Numbered from the stretch's first letter, positions 44,055 through 53,730 are shown. The stretch: 64,000 bases of DNA from Caloranaerobacter azorensis DSM 13643 (GCF_900129995.1 NZ_FQXO01000008.1:1-64000), one strand, 5' to 3'. Numbers and translations are program-made. The notes: generated from the sequence alone by a model not told the origin.

Positions 44055-44759
44055 ATGTTTACGGCTTTACTGGCTATTTTAGGAGTACTTTTTAAACCTG
44101 TTATTTTATATGTTGGTTATATAACTAATACAAATTCTTTTCCGAATCCTTTAACTCCTGAAGAAGAAGAGAAGTATCTAAATTTGTACGAACAGGGAGA
44201 TGAGAATGCTAAAAATATTTTAATAGAGAGAAATTTGAGATTAGTTGCTCATATAGTGAAGAAATACCACAATACAGGTAAAGAAATTGATGATTTAATA
44301 TCAATAGGAACGATAGGCTTAATAAAAGCGATTACTACATTCGATAGAAAAAAGGGAACAAGGTTAGCGACATATGCAGCGAAATGTATAGATAATGAAA
44401 TATTAATGTGCATACGTTCATCAAAGAAAATCAAGTCCGAAGTTTCGCTGCAAGATCCTATAGGAATGGATAAAGAAGGAAATGAAATTTCATTAATAGA
44501 TATACTAGGTACTGATCCAGATGAAGTTGTTGATAAAGTAGATTTAAAAATGCAGGTAAATAAGCTTTATAAGAAAATGGATAAAATATTAAAATCTAGA
44601 GAACGCCAAATTATTGAATTAAGATATGGTTTGTTGAATGGGTGCTGTAAAACTCAAAGAGAAATTGCTAAAATGCTTGGAATATCAAGATCATATGTAT
44701 CGAGAATAGAAAAAAGAGCGATAAAAAAATTAAGTAGAGCACTTAATTATAACGAATAA
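44055..44759 (+). CDS. sigK: RNA polymerase sigma-K factor with pro-sequence
   Basis: 234 residues. Late mother-cell sigma factor of sporulation. The N-terminal hydrophobic stretch MFTALLAILGVLFKPVILYVGYI aligns with the pro-sequence of Bacillus pro-sigma-K; then come NSFPNPLTPEEEEKYL, NLRLVAHIVKKYHNTGKE (region 2), SLQDPIGMDKEGNEISLID and the region 4 helix-turn-helix TQREIAKMLGISRSYVSRIEKRA. The gene is uninterrupted (no skin element), and the pro-sequence implies processing by a SpoIVFB-like protease. An upstream GTG-type frame at 44037 would cover the ribosome-binding site, so ATG 44055 is used. Confidence 0.95.
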   Translation: MFTALLAILGVLFKPVILYVGYITNTNSFPNPLTPEEEEKYLNLYEQGDENAKNILIERNLRLVAHIVKKYHNTGKEIDDLISIGTIGLIKAITTFDRKKGTRLATYAAKCIDNEILMCIRSSKKIKSEVSLQDPIGMDKEGNEISLIDILGTDPDEVVDKVDLKMQVNKLYKKMDKILKSRERQIIELRYGLLNGCCKTQREIAKMLGISRSYVSRIEKRAIKKLSRALNYNE

Positions 44760-44794
44760 AACACTGTATGCAGAGATACAGTGTTTATCTTTTT
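44759..44794. terminator. Terminator between sigK and the convergent SDR gene
   Basis: AAACACTGTA (44759-44768) pairs perfectly with TACAGTGTTT (44777-44786) around 8 bases, followed by ATCTTTTT. Confidence 0.8.
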
Positions 44795-44796
44795 AT

Positions 44797-45624
44797 TTAA
44801 TAAATTTTTTCTAAAACATGTTCAACTACTCTTGAAGGTAAAATTCTTTTTAATAATGCTACACATTTATATTTAAATCCAACAACAATTCTAACAGGCG
44901 GATTTTTGCTGTTTAATATTTTTGCAAATGCTTTTACTACAATTTGCGGGCCTGGGCCATTTAATTCATCTTTTATCATAGTTTCAACGGCTTTTTTATG
45001 TCTTTCTTTATAAGCTGGATTAATTAAAGCAGCTTTAGCAGTTTTTCTTGAAGAAGTAAAATTAGTTTTTATATCACCTGGTTCGATTATAGAAACTTTA
45101 ATTCCAAAAGGTTTAACTTCCATTCGCAGACATTCAGTCATTGCTTCTACTGCATATTTAGTTGCACTATACATAGATTGAAAAGGAAGTGCAATAAACC
45201 CTGCTACAGAACTTATATTTACAATTAAACCTTTATTTTGTTTTCTCATTATAGGTAATACATGTCTTATAACCGACATCATCCCAAAAAAATTCGTATC
45301 GAATATTTCATGAGCTTCATCATTAGATATATCTTCAACGGCGCCACCTAGAGCATATCCTGCACAGTTAAGTAGTATATTTATTTGTCCTTCGTTTTTT
45401 ACTATATAATCTATAGCTTCTTTAATAGATTTTTCTTGTGTTACATCTAAAGGTATCATTTGGATTGTTCCTTCTCTATTTTTAGTAAGTGAATCAGGGA
45501 ATATGGCTTTTCTAGAAGTACCGTAAACTATATATCCATGTTTTTTTAAATATTCGGCACATGCCTTACCCATGCCTGAAGATGCTCCTACTACAAGTGC
45601 AACTTTTCCGTATATGTATTCCAC
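44797..45624 (-). CDS. Short-chain dehydrogenase/reductase
   Basis: 275 residues of classical SDR type. NAD(P) motif GASSGMGKA near residue 13, NAG as LLNCAGYALGG, catalytic Ser in NISSVAGF and YxxxK in MYSATKYAVEAM near 155. The C-terminal 40 residues are basic and hydrophobic (VALLKRILPSRVVEHVL), as in SDRs acting on lipophilic ketones. GTG start behind GGAGGG. It is divergent from an alpha-oxoamine synthase, whose beta-keto products need such a reductase; a functional pair is possible. Confidence 0.88.
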   Translation of the reverse strand: MEYIYGKVALVVGASSGMGKACAEYLKKHGYIVYGTSRKAIFPDSLTKNREGTIQMIPLDVTQEKSIKEAIDYIVKNEGQINILLNCAGYALGGAVEDISNDEAHEIFDTNFFGMMSVIRHVLPIMRKQNKGLIVNISSVAGFIALPFQSMYSATKYAVEAMTECLRMEVKPFGIKVSIIEPGDIKTNFTSSRKTAKAALINPAYKERHKKAVETMIKDELNGPGPQIVVKAFAKILNSKNPPVRIVVGFKYKCVALLKRILPSRVVEHVLEKIY

Positions 45625-45691
45625 GAAACTCCCTCCTTTGTTTTATACATAATAAGTATTCTATAATTAGAAAAAAAATCCTTTTTATTCG

Positions 45692-45707
45692 TGCACAATT
45701 TTGTGCA
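45692..45707. promoter_or_regulatory. Palindrome between divergent SDR and oxoamine synthase genes
   Basis: TGCACAA-TT-TTGTGCA lies in the 157-base divergent spacer and could be a shared operator. No regulator gene is adjacent. Confidence 0.4.
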
Positions 45708-45782
45708 AAAAATTTTATTAATCGGAAGGAAAAACTTACAATTTATAGAATACTATATTTAGTAATCTTAGGAGGGATGTAA

Positions 45783-47063
45783 ATGAGTACAGTTGAAGAA
45801 AAAATAAAGAGACAAGTTGATTCATCTTATTTAAGTTTAGCTGATTACTATGATATACCTGATAAAGATATCATGGGAAGAGCTAAAGAGTTTAAATTGT
45901 TTCAAGAAGATATGTATAGAAAGAGACATTTAAACTACAGAAGAATATCATTAACTGGATCGGGACCGGTAATGAAAATTATCGATCCTTATACTGGTAA
46001 AGAAAGAGAAATGATATATTTAGCTTCAAATGATTATTTAAATTTGACAAAGCATCCAAAAGTAGTAGAGGCAGGTAAGAAAGCACTATTAAAGTACGGG
46101 GCAGGTGCTGGAAGTGTACCGTTATTAGGTGGAACTTTAGATTTACATATTGAGCTTGAAAAAAAGGTAGCTAAATTTAAAGGTTGTGAGGCAGCTATAC
46201 TTTATACTTCTGGTTTTGGTTCAAATGCAGGTACATTATTATCTTTATTAGGTGAGAAGGATATTGCAATATTAGATTTATATGTACATGCGAGTATAAT
46301 AGATGGTTGTAAAAATACTAATATAAAATTTTTCAAGCATAACAATATGGATTCGCTTGAAAAGGTACTAAAGAGAGTTAAAGATAAATATAGGACAAAA
46401 CTGGTAGTAGTAGATGGTGTTTATTCTATGGATGGAGATATAGCACATCTAGATCAAATTGTTGAAATTGCTCATACTTATGGGGCATATGTTATGGTTG
46501 ATGAAGCTCATGCAACAGGTGTTATAGGTGAGAATGGCAGGGGTACTCCTGAATATTTTCATATAGAAGGTAAAGTAGATATTGTAGCAGGAACTTTTAG
46601 TAAAGCACTAGGTGGTGTAGGCGGTTTTATTGCTAGTAATAGTGAATTAATTGAATTATTGCATTATTATTCAAGGACTTATATGTTTTCAACAGCTCCT
46701 ACACCACAAGTAACGGGGTCATTAATAGCTGCATTAGATGTAATTGAAAATGAACCGGCTCTTAGAGAGAAATTATGGGAAAATATTAATTATATGCGAA
46801 AAAGATTGTTAGATTTGGGATTTGATATTGGCAATGCCGAAACTGCTATATTCCCAATTATTATAGGAGATGACTATAAGGTAAAAGAGATGTGCAGGAT
46901 GTGCCATGAAGCCGGGATATATGTAAATCCAGTTTTATATCCAGCGGTACCTAAAAAACTTGCAAGACTAAGAATAAGCATCATGGCTCAACATACGAAA
47001 GAGCAATTAGATTATACTATAGACGTATTAGAAAAATCAGGTAGAAAATTAGGGATAATTTAA
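45783..47063 (+). CDS. Alpha-oxoamine synthase family PLP enzyme (BioF/KBL/SPT-like)
   Basis: 426 residues, fold-type I. It condenses an acyl-CoA with an amino acid to an alpha-amino ketone in known relatives (8-amino-7-oxononanoate, 2-amino-3-ketobutyrate, 3-keto-sphinganine, 5-aminolevulinate). Visible: YLASNDYLNLTKHPKV, GAGAGSVPLLGGTLDLH, VVDGVYSMDGD, VDEAHATG, and the PLP lysine in GTFSKALGGVGG. It has about 50 residues more at the N-terminus than BioF/KBL. No biotin or threonine genes are nearby, so the specific substrate is open. GGAGGGATGT precedes the ATG. Confidence 0.85.
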   Translation: MSTVEEKIKRQVDSSYLSLADYYDIPDKDIMGRAKEFKLFQEDMYRKRHLNYRRISLTGSGPVMKIIDPYTGKEREMIYLASNDYLNLTKHPKVVEAGKKALLKYGAGAGSVPLLGGTLDLHIELEKKVAKFKGCEAAILYTSGFGSNAGTLLSLLGEKDIAILDLYVHASIIDGCKNTNIKFFKHNNMDSLEKVLKRVKDKYRTKLVVVDGVYSMDGDIAHLDQIVEIAHTYGAYVMVDEAHATGVIGENGRGTPEYFHIEGKVDIVAGTFSKALGGVGGFIASNSELIELLHYYSRTYMFSTAPTPQVTGSLIAALDVIENEPALREKLWENINYMRKRLLDLGFDIGNAETAIFPIIIGDDYKVKEMCRMCHEAGIYVNPVLYPAVPKKLARLRISIMAQHTKEQLDYTIDVLEKSGRKLGII

Positions 47064-47087
47064 GGGAAGTTTGACTTCCCTTTTTTT
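47062..47087 (+). terminator. Intrinsic terminator of the oxoamine synthase gene
   Basis: AAGGGAAG and CTTCCCTT form an 8-bp stem around TTTGA, followed by TTTTT. Confidence 0.9.
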
Positions 47088-47170
47088 CATGCAGATGTTT
47101 AATATTAATAGTTTTCTTTAAAAATAAAAGTGAATATGTTATATTAGATTTAATGAAAAGAGGTGATTTA

Positions 47171-47665
47171 ATGAGTAAACTTTTGCCAGACTTATACGTA
47201 AATACCATATTTGATATCGATTTAATAGCATTAAGAAATAGAGGAATTGATTCGATTATAGTCGATATTGATAATACTCTTGTAGCGTGGGAAACAGAAT
47301 ATGCATCAAAGGAAATAATCGATTGGTTTAAAAAGATAAAAGAATTAGGTTTTAAATGTTGTATTATTTCAAACAATACTAAAGATAGAGTCGTTAAATT
47401 TAATAAAAGTTTAGAAGTTTATGCAATTCATAGAGCTGTTAAGCCGAGGAAAAAGCCATTTCTAAAGGCAATAAAGTTTATGAATACAACACCCGATAAG
47501 ACGGTTGTAATTGGGGATCAAATTTTTACTGATATTTTAGGAGGAAATAGATTAGGAGCTTATACGATTTTAGTAGTACCAATTAGCAAAAAAGAATTTT
47601 TTTGGACTAGAATTGTTCGTAAATTAGAAAAAAGGATTTTGAAAAAAATTGAGAAGGTGAATTGA
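47171..47665 (+). CDS. YqeG-family HAD IIIA phosphatase
   Basis: 164 residues. The HAD nucleophile motif is VDIDNTLVAW near residue 37; motif 2 CIISNNT; Lys in KPRKKPF; and the acid pair in VVIGDQIFTDILGGNRLG. YqeG-like phosphatases are widespread in Firmicutes next to aroE; substrate uncertain. AGAGGTG six bases before ATG 47171 decides the start over the ATG at 47153. Confidence 0.9.
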   Translation: MSKLLPDLYVNTIFDIDLIALRNRGIDSIIVDIDNTLVAWETEYASKEIIDWFKKIKELGFKCCIISNNTKDRVVKFNKSLEVYAIHRAVKPRKKPFLKAIKFMNTTPDKTVVIGDQIFTDILGGNRLGAYTILVVPISKKEFFWTRIVRKLEKRILKKIEKVN

Positions 47666-48540
47666 TGATGGATATTAATTCTCAAACAAAACTTTACTGC
47701 TTAATTGGAAATCCTGTCAATAAGAGTTTATCACCTACCATACATAATTATTTGTTTGATAAAGAGAAAGAAAATGCCGTATATATGGCATTCAATATAG
47801 AAAAAGAAGATTTAAAAAGTGTAGTTAATAGTTTTAGAGCGATTAATGTTAAAGGTTTTAATGTTACAATTCCATATAAAATAGACATTATAAATTTTGT
47901 TGATGAATTGAGTTATGAATCTGAATTAATAGGTGCTGTAAATACTGTTAAAATTTGCAATGGCAAATTAATAGGCTATAATACAGATGGATTAGGTTTT
48001 CTAAAGGCGTTTAAGGAAAAAAATATTTCTTTAAAAGGTAAAAATGTTTTAATATTAGGTGCAGGTGGTGCTGCTCAATCCATATCATTAACAGTTGCAA
48101 ATGAAGGAGTTAAAAGTTTAACTATATTGAATAGAACAGTCAGTAAAAGTAGAGAACTTATTGAAAAAATCAAAAACAAATTTCCCAAAATAGAAACTAA
48201 TTATGGTGGCTTGAATGAAAAATATGTAGATTTAAAAAAGATTGATGTACTCATAAATTGCACTTCAATAGGTATGTATCCAGAAGTTGATAAAACACCG
48301 ATAGAAATAAATGGATTTAACAAAAATATTATTGTATATGATATAATATATAAACCGTTAGAAACGAAGCTTATCAAATCTGCAAAAGAAAAGGGTATGA
48401 TTACTATTGGAGGACTAGATATGCTGATTTATCAAGCCTTATTAAGCGATGAAATATGGCTTGATAGGAAGCTAGAGATAGAAAAAATGAAAAATGAGAT
48501 TAAAAAAAGGATTTTGTCAGAAAATATAGAAGTTATATAA
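47665..48540 (+). CDS. aroE: Shikimate dehydrogenase
   Basis: 291 residues. NADPH-dependent reduction of 3-dehydroshikimate. Substrate site KLYCLIGNPVNKSLSPTIHNYLF and FNVTIPYK (catalytic Lys), NTD as GYNTDGLGF, NADP loop VLILGAGGAAQS, and the C-terminal GGLDMLIYQA. The start overlaps the yqeG stop; ATG 47668 is equally possible. Another shikimate gene (aroK) follows the pilus cluster at 63.7 kb, so the pil genes lie within an aro neighbourhood. Confidence 0.95.
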   Translation: MMDINSQTKLYCLIGNPVNKSLSPTIHNYLFDKEKENAVYMAFNIEKEDLKSVVNSFRAINVKGFNVTIPYKIDIINFVDELSYESELIGAVNTVKICNGKLIGYNTDGLGFLKAFKEKNISLKGKNVLILGAGGAAQSISLTVANEGVKSLTILNRTVSKSRELIEKIKNKFPKIETNYGGLNEKYVDLKKIDVLINCTSIGMYPEVDKTPIEINGFNKNIIVYDIIYKPLETKLIKSAKEKGMITIGGLDMLIYQALLSDEIWLDRKLEIEKMKNEIKKRILSENIEVI

Positions 48541-48602
48541 ATAATTTTTGTGGTAAAATATATAATGGGGTAGTAGGTTAATAAATATAGAAGGTGAAAT
48601 TA

Positions 48603-50282
48603 ATGAGTAGAAGTAAGTTTCGTTTAGGCGAGTTGTTAATTTCAGCGGGCAAAATAACAGAAGAACAGTTAAAATATACTTTAGAAGAACAAAAAAAGAC
48701 AGGGAAAAAATTAGGAGAATTATTGGTTGAAAAGGGGTATATAAAAGAAGAGGAAATAATAGAGGTACTTGAGTACCAACTTGGGATTCCTCATATGGAT
48801 TTAGATAAGTATTTTATAGACCCTGAAATACCTAAAATAATACCAGAAAAATTGGCTAGAAGACATACTTTGATTCCTATAAAAAAAGATGGAAATAAAC
48901 TTATAGTAGCAATGGCTGATCCGCTGAATATTTTTGCTATTGATGATATAAAAATTGCAACTGGGTTGGAAGTAGAACCAGTTATTTCGACTAGAAAGAA
49001 TATATTAAATTCAATAGAACAATATTATGGTAAAGAAGTAGCAGAAAAAGCTGTAGAAGATTTTAAGAAGCAGTACAATGTTGATGACATTAATGAGATT
49101 GATGAGGAAATTATTACTCAAATAAATAATGCACCAGTAGTTAGATTGATTAATTCTATAATTAGACAAGCTGTTAATAGTAGAGCGAGTGATATACATA
49201 TTGAACCATTTGAAAACAGATTGAGGATTAGATTTAGGATAGACGGTCAATTACAAGAGGTTATGTCTCCATCAATATCTACTCATTCTGCTATAGTAAC
49301 AAGAATAAAGATTATGGGCAAAATGAATATTGCTGAAAAGAGGATACCGCAGGACGGTAGGGTAGAAATAGACATTGATGGAAAAGAAATAGATTTACGA
49401 ATTTCAACAATGCCGACAGTTTACGGAGAAAAAGTAGTTATAAGACTTTTAGATAGAGGAAACTTTTTGTTTAATAAAGAACAATTAGGATTTATTAATA
49501 AAAATTTAGTGCGTTTTGAAAAAATAGTTAAAAATCCGAATGGTATCATTTTAGTTACTGGGCCTACAGGAAGCGGTAAAACAACAACATTATACGCTTT
49601 ATTAAGAGAGTTAAATTCAATGGATAAAAATATCATTACATTAGAAGACCCTGTTGAATATAAGTTAGATGGAATAAATCAAGTTCAAATAAACAATAAA
49701 GCAGGGCTTACATTTGCAAATGGATTGCGTTCAATATTAAGACAAGACCCAGATATTATTATGGTTGGAGAAATTAGAGACGAAGAAACTGCAAGATTGG
49801 CGGTAAGAGCTGCAATAACGGGGCATTTAGTAATAAGTACAATGCATACTAATGATGCTCCGTCTACGGTAGCAAGACTTATTGATATGGGAATAGAGCC
49901 ATATTTAATTTCTTCATCACTTGTTGGAGTTATTTCTCAAAGATTAGTAAGGAAAATATGTGATAATTGTAAAGTATCTTACACACCTGATCAGATAGAA
50001 ATGAAAAGTCTTAATATAGATGAAAATACTAGGCTCTTTAGAGGAAAAGGGTGTAGTCAATGCTATAATACAGGATATAAGGGAAGAACTGCAATACATG
50101 AGATTATGATTATAGATAAAGAGATAAGAAGACTTATTGATGAAAATGCCAGCAATGATGTTTTGAGGATTAATTCATTAAAAAATGGCATGGTAACGCT
50201 TAGGGAAAATTGCAAATCTTTAGTTTTAGAAGGTGTTACGACTTTTGAAGAACTAATGAGAGTAACATATACTATAGAATAG
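48603..50282 (+). CDS. pilB: Type IV pilus assembly ATPase
   Basis: 559 residues. N-terminal T2SSE/MshEN-type domain (about 1-150), then the secretion ATPase with Walker A GPTGSGKTT near 320, Asp box and Walker B IIMVGEIRDEETA, His box ISTMHTNDA, and the zinc tetracysteine CDNC...CSQC near 460-485. It powers pilin polymerisation from the cytoplasm. A GTG-based start at 48594 falls in the ribosome-binding site AAGGTG; ATG 48603 is used. First gene of the pil cluster; next gene starts 8 bases on. Confidence 0.95.
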   Translation: MSRSKFRLGELLISAGKITEEQLKYTLEEQKKTGKKLGELLVEKGYIKEEEIIEVLEYQLGIPHMDLDKYFIDPEIPKIIPEKLARRHTLIPIKKDGNKLIVAMADPLNIFAIDDIKIATGLEVEPVISTRKNILNSIEQYYGKEVAEKAVEDFKKQYNVDDINEIDEEIITQINNAPVVRLINSIIRQAVNSRASDIHIEPFENRLRIRFRIDGQLQEVMSPSISTHSAIVTRIKIMGKMNIAEKRIPQDGRVEIDIDGKEIDLRISTMPTVYGEKVVIRLLDRGNFLFNKEQLGFINKNLVRFEKIVKNPNGIILVTGPTGSGKTTTLYALLRELNSMDKNIITLEDPVEYKLDGINQVQINNKAGLTFANGLRSILRQDPDIIMVGEIRDEETARLAVRAAITGHLVISTMHTNDAPSTVARLIDMGIEPYLISSSLVGVISQRLVRKICDNCKVSYTPDQIEMKSLNIDENTRLFRGKGCSQCYNTGYKGRTAIHEIMIIDKEIRRLIDENASNDVLRINSLKNGMVTLRENCKSLVLEGVTTFEELMRVTYTIE

Positions 50283-50290
50283 GTGATAAT

Positions 50291-51346
50291 ATGAATATTT
50301 ATGAATTATTGAAAAAGACTATTGAATTAGGTGCTTCAGATTTGCATATTACAGTTGGTTATCCGCCTGTTATGAGAATTAATGGTGAACTTATAAAGCA
50401 TGGAGAAGAAGCATTGACTCCAGAAGAAAATATTGATCTTGTAAAACAAATACTTGACGAAGATAAGTTTAAACAATTAGAAATAAATGGCGAGATAGAT
50501 ACTTCCTATTCAATAGCAGGATTGGGAAGATTTAGAGTTAATATATATAAACAAAGGGGTACATATGGAATGGCGATACGTGCAGTATCGCTGAGAATTC
50601 CTACAATTGAAGAACTTGGACTACCTGAGATTGTAAGGGAATTATCAAGGAAGCAAAGGGGTTTGATATTAGTAACGGGACCTACTGGTAGTGGAAAGTC
50701 AACGACATTAGCTTCAATGATAGACTGTATAAATAAAGAAAGAAGTTGTCATATTTTGACATTAGAAGACCCTATTGAATATTTACATAAACATAATAAA
50801 AGTATTATAAATCAAAGAGAGATTGGCAGCGATTCTAGAAACTTTGCTAGTGCTTTAAGAGCTGCATTAAGACAGGACCCTGATGTAATATTAGTCGGGG
50901 AAATGAGAGATTTAGAGACTATTTCGATTGCCATTACAGCTGCTGAAACAGGGCACCTTGTGCTTTCGACTCTGCATACGATAGGGGCAGCTAAAACTAT
51001 TGATAGAATTATAGATGTTTTTCCTCCTCATCAGCAGCAACAAATTAAAATACAGTTATCTACTGTATTAGAGGGGATAATATCGCAGCAATTGTTGCCT
51101 AGAGCAGATACTCAAGGAAGAGTATTGGCATTAGAAATAATGATAGCGACACCTGCAATAAGAAATCTAATCAGAGAAGGGAAAACATATCAGATACAGA
51201 CAGCAATACAAACAGGAATGAAATTTGGTATGCAGACAATGGACAATTCACTTATAAATCTATTTAAACAGGGATTAATAAGTAGAAATACGGCATTAGA
51301 TTATGCAGTTGATAGAGAATTTGTGAGTAGATTTATAGGATTTTAA
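50291..51346 (+). CDS. pilT: Type IV pilus retraction ATPase
   Basis: 351 residues. PilT rather than PilB because it has a short PAS-like N-terminus, Walker A GPTGSGKST near 137, VGEMRDLETI, STLHTIGA and the retraction-specific AIRNLIREGK motif near the C-terminus. It depolymerises pili, giving twitching motility or DNA uptake. AGGTGAT precedes the ATG. Confidence 0.96.
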   Translation: MNIYELLKKTIELGASDLHITVGYPPVMRINGELIKHGEEALTPEENIDLVKQILDEDKFKQLEINGEIDTSYSIAGLGRFRVNIYKQRGTYGMAIRAVSLRIPTIEELGLPEIVRELSRKQRGLILVTGPTGSGKSTTLASMIDCINKERSCHILTLEDPIEYLHKHNKSIINQREIGSDSRNFASALRAALRQDPDVILVGEMRDLETISIAITAAETGHLVLSTLHTIGAAKTIDRIIDVFPPHQQQQIKIQLSTVLEGIISQQLLPRADTQGRVLALEIMIATPAIRNLIREGKTYQIQTAIQTGMKFGMQTMDNSLINLFKQGLISRNTALDYAVDREFVSRFIGF

Positions 51347-51371
51347 TAACATTTAGGTTAGGGGTGAATAT

Positions 51372-52583
51372 ATGCCCATCTACAGATATAAGGCAGTAAC
51401 TTCTGATGGTAAGAAAATACAAGGACAGTATAATGCAAATTCTAAGAACGAAGTTATTAGTATGCTGAAGTTAGATAACATTTATCCAATCGAAATTAAT
51501 GAAGTAATAGGTAGTAAGGATATAAAGGATTTAGAAATATTTAATAAAATAAAGACTAAAGATATTGCTGTATTCTGCAGACAATTTTATACAATGCTGA
51601 ATTCTGGCGTTACTATTGTAAACTGTTTAGAAGTGCTTAAAAATCAGACTGAAAATAAAAAGTTGAAAAAAACTTTAGGACAAGTTTTCGAATCAGTTCA
51701 AAAAGGAATGACATTATCTGAATCCTTAAAAGAACATAAAGATGTGTTTCCAGAACTATTGATAAACATGGTTGAAGCAGGAGAAGTAAGTGGTAATTTA
51801 GATACGATAATGGATAGAATGGCTGTTCACTACGAAAAAGAGAATAAGATTAATAATAAAATAAAAAATGCGATGATATATCCGATAATATTAAGCATTG
51901 TAGCAATAATAGTAGTAGTTTTCTTATTAACAGTAGTAATGCCTACATTTGTATCGATGTTTCAACAAAGTGGGGCAGCATTACCTGTTCCGACACGGGT
52001 TTTATTGGGTATTAGTAATATAATAAAAAGTTATTGGTATTTAATTATAACATTAATTATGATTTTAATATATCTTTTTAAAAAGTATTATGCGACCGAA
52101 AAAGGAAAGGCATATATTGACAAGCTGAAACTTAAAATTCCCGTTTTAAATAAATTAATAAGGAAAATTACTACGAGTAGGTTTACAAGGACATTGTCAA
52201 CATTATTATCTAGTGGAGTTCCTTTAATAAGAGCTTTGGAAATAGTTTCGAAAGTAGTTGGGAATAGAGTGGTAGAGGAAGGATTGAATGTAGTTAAAGA
52301 TGAAGTAAGGAGAGGATTAGATTTAGCATCACCTATAGAGAAATTGGAGCTTTTTCCGCCTATGGTTGTATCTATGATAAGAATTGGTGAAGAATCTGGT
52401 TCTCTTGATGAAATATTGGACAAGACTGCAAATTTTTATGATGAAGAAGTTGAAGATTCCCTGCATAGATTGACTTCATTAATAGAACCATTAATGATTA
52501 TAATTATGGCGTTAATAATAGGCTTTATAGTAATTTCAATGGTATTGCCTATGTTCGATATGATTAATACTGTGAGGTTTTAA
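51372..52583 (+). CDS. pilC: Type IV pilus inner-membrane platform protein
   Basis: 403 residues: two T2SSF repeats (FCRQFYTMLNSGVTIVNCLEVL and FTRTLSTLLSSGVPLIRALEIV), each followed by transmembrane helices, three in all. It anchors PilB/PilT to the membrane. GGGGTGA precedes the ATG. It overlaps nothing but is closely spaced in the operon. Confidence 0.95.
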   Translation: MPIYRYKAVTSDGKKIQGQYNANSKNEVISMLKLDNIYPIEINEVIGSKDIKDLEIFNKIKTKDIAVFCRQFYTMLNSGVTIVNCLEVLKNQTENKKLKKTLGQVFESVQKGMTLSESLKEHKDVFPELLINMVEAGEVSGNLDTIMDRMAVHYEKENKINNKIKNAMIYPIILSIVAIIVVVFLLTVVMPTFVSMFQQSGAALPVPTRVLLGISNIIKSYWYLIITLIMILIYLFKKYYATEKGKAYIDKLKLKIPVLNKLIRKITTSRFTRTLSTLLSSGVPLIRALEIVSKVVGNRVVEEGLNVVKDEVRRGLDLASPIEKLELFPPMVVSMIRIGEESGSLDEILDKTANFYDEEVEDSLHRLTSLIEPLMIIIMALIIGFIVISMVLPMFDMINTVRF

Positions 52584-52601
52584 TGAAAGGAGGTGAAAAA
52601 A

Positions 52602-52958
52602 GTGATAAAGGCTATAAATAAAAGATTAAGAAATAAAAAAGGATTTACCTTAATAGAGCTAATTGTGGTAGTAGCTGTATTAGGGATATTAGCTCTAATA
52701 GCTATACCTAAAATGGTTGGAATTCAAGATGAAGCTAAAGAAGCAGTTGATGAATCAAATATGAAACTATTGCAAAATGCAGCTGAACTCTATGCTGCCC
52801 AGCATAATGGAAATTATCCTACCAAAGCTTCAGATTTTGAAGATTATTTATCTGAATTCCCAGAGCAGAGTGGTGGAGGGGCATTTTGGTTTGATACAAC
52901 TGATGAAAAAGTAGTGAAATCACTTCCAGAAGGTCATAGTGGGTTTGAAATAAAATAA
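52602..52958 (+). CDS. pilA: Major type IV prepilin
   Basis: 118 residues. A short basic leader ending in KKG, then F-TLIELIVVVAVLGILALIAIPKM: prepilin peptidase cuts after Gly, and Glu5 of the mature chain is present. The small C-terminal head has few cysteines and no disulfide pair. The strong AAAGGAGGTG at 52586-52595 serves the GTG 52602; an in-frame GTG at 52593 lies on it. It is the best candidate for the main pilus subunit, as it is the smallest and has the strongest ribosome-binding site. Confidence 0.9.
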   Translation: MIKAINKRLRNKKGFTLIELIVVVAVLGILALIAIPKMVGIQDEAKEAVDESNMKLLQNAAELYAAQHNGNYPTKASDFEDYLSEFPEQSGGGAFWFDTTDEKVVKSLPEGHSGFEIK

Positions 52959-52977
52959 TATCTTAGGTGAGATTATT

Positions 52978-53730
52978 ATGTATATATTTATCACAGGCCT
53001 AATTATAGGTTCATTTCTTAATGTATGTATATATAGAATACCAAAAGGCGAATCAATAGTTTATCCACCTTCTCATTGCACAAACTGCAATACAAGGTTA
53101 AAAGCAATTGATTTGATACCTGTATTCAGTTATTTGTTAAATAAGGGAAGGTGTAGATACTGTGGGGAGCGTATTTCCCTGCAGTATCCATTTATAGAAA
53201 TATTTAATGGACTAATTTGTTTATTATTATTTTATAAATTTGGGTTAAGTTTTAATTTAATAAAATATTTATTTTTAACAAGTCTACTTATAGTTATTAG
53301 TGTTATCGATTACAAACATCAAATTATTCCTAATAGTATTTTATTATTTGGTTTTTTTACCATACTTATCTTTAAACTATTATATTATTCAAAAGCTGAA
53401 TTATTAAATAGTATTTTAGGACTATTGATTGGCGGCTTAATATTTTCAATTATTGTAATTGTATCTCGTGGAGGAATGGGTGGAGGAGATATTAGACTTA
53501 TTGCTTTATTAGGATTTTTCTTTGGTTGGAAACATCTGCTCTTATTAATGTTGTTATCTTTCGTGATTGGTGCATTTTTTTCCATCATGCTATTATTATT
53601 AAAAATTAAAAGTATGAAAGATTTTATACCATTTGGGCCTTTTATTTCTATTGCCGCTATTATTACTATATTCTATGGTGATACTTTAATTTCATATTAT
53701 ATAAATTACTTTTTTAATTATATGGGGTGA
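52978..53730 (+). CDS. pilD: Prepilin leader peptidase/N-methyltransferase
   Basis: 250 residues, about seven transmembrane helices. The N-terminal domain has the zinc cysteines CTNC and CRYC (methylase part), and the aspartic protease residues are in VIDYKHQIIP and GMGGGDIRL. It cleaves and N-methylates all the prepilins encoded around it. Confidence 0.93.
   Translation: MYIFITGLIIGSFLNVCIYRIPKGESIVYPPSHCTNCNTRLKAIDLIPVFSYLLNKGRCRYCGERISLQYPFIEIFNGLICLLLFYKFGLSFNLIKYLFLTSLLIVISVIDYKHQIIPNSILLFGFFTILIFKLLYYSKAELLNSILGLLIGGLIFSIIVIVSRGGMGGGDIRLIALLGFFFGWKHLLLLMLLSFVIGAFFSIMLLLLKIKSMKDFIPFGPFISIAAIITIFYGDTLISYYINYFFNYMG

Noticed and set aside
44055-44759. Skin-type element or split sigK
   Set aside because: The sigK frame is continuous from the pro-sequence to region 4.2; no recombinase is nearby.
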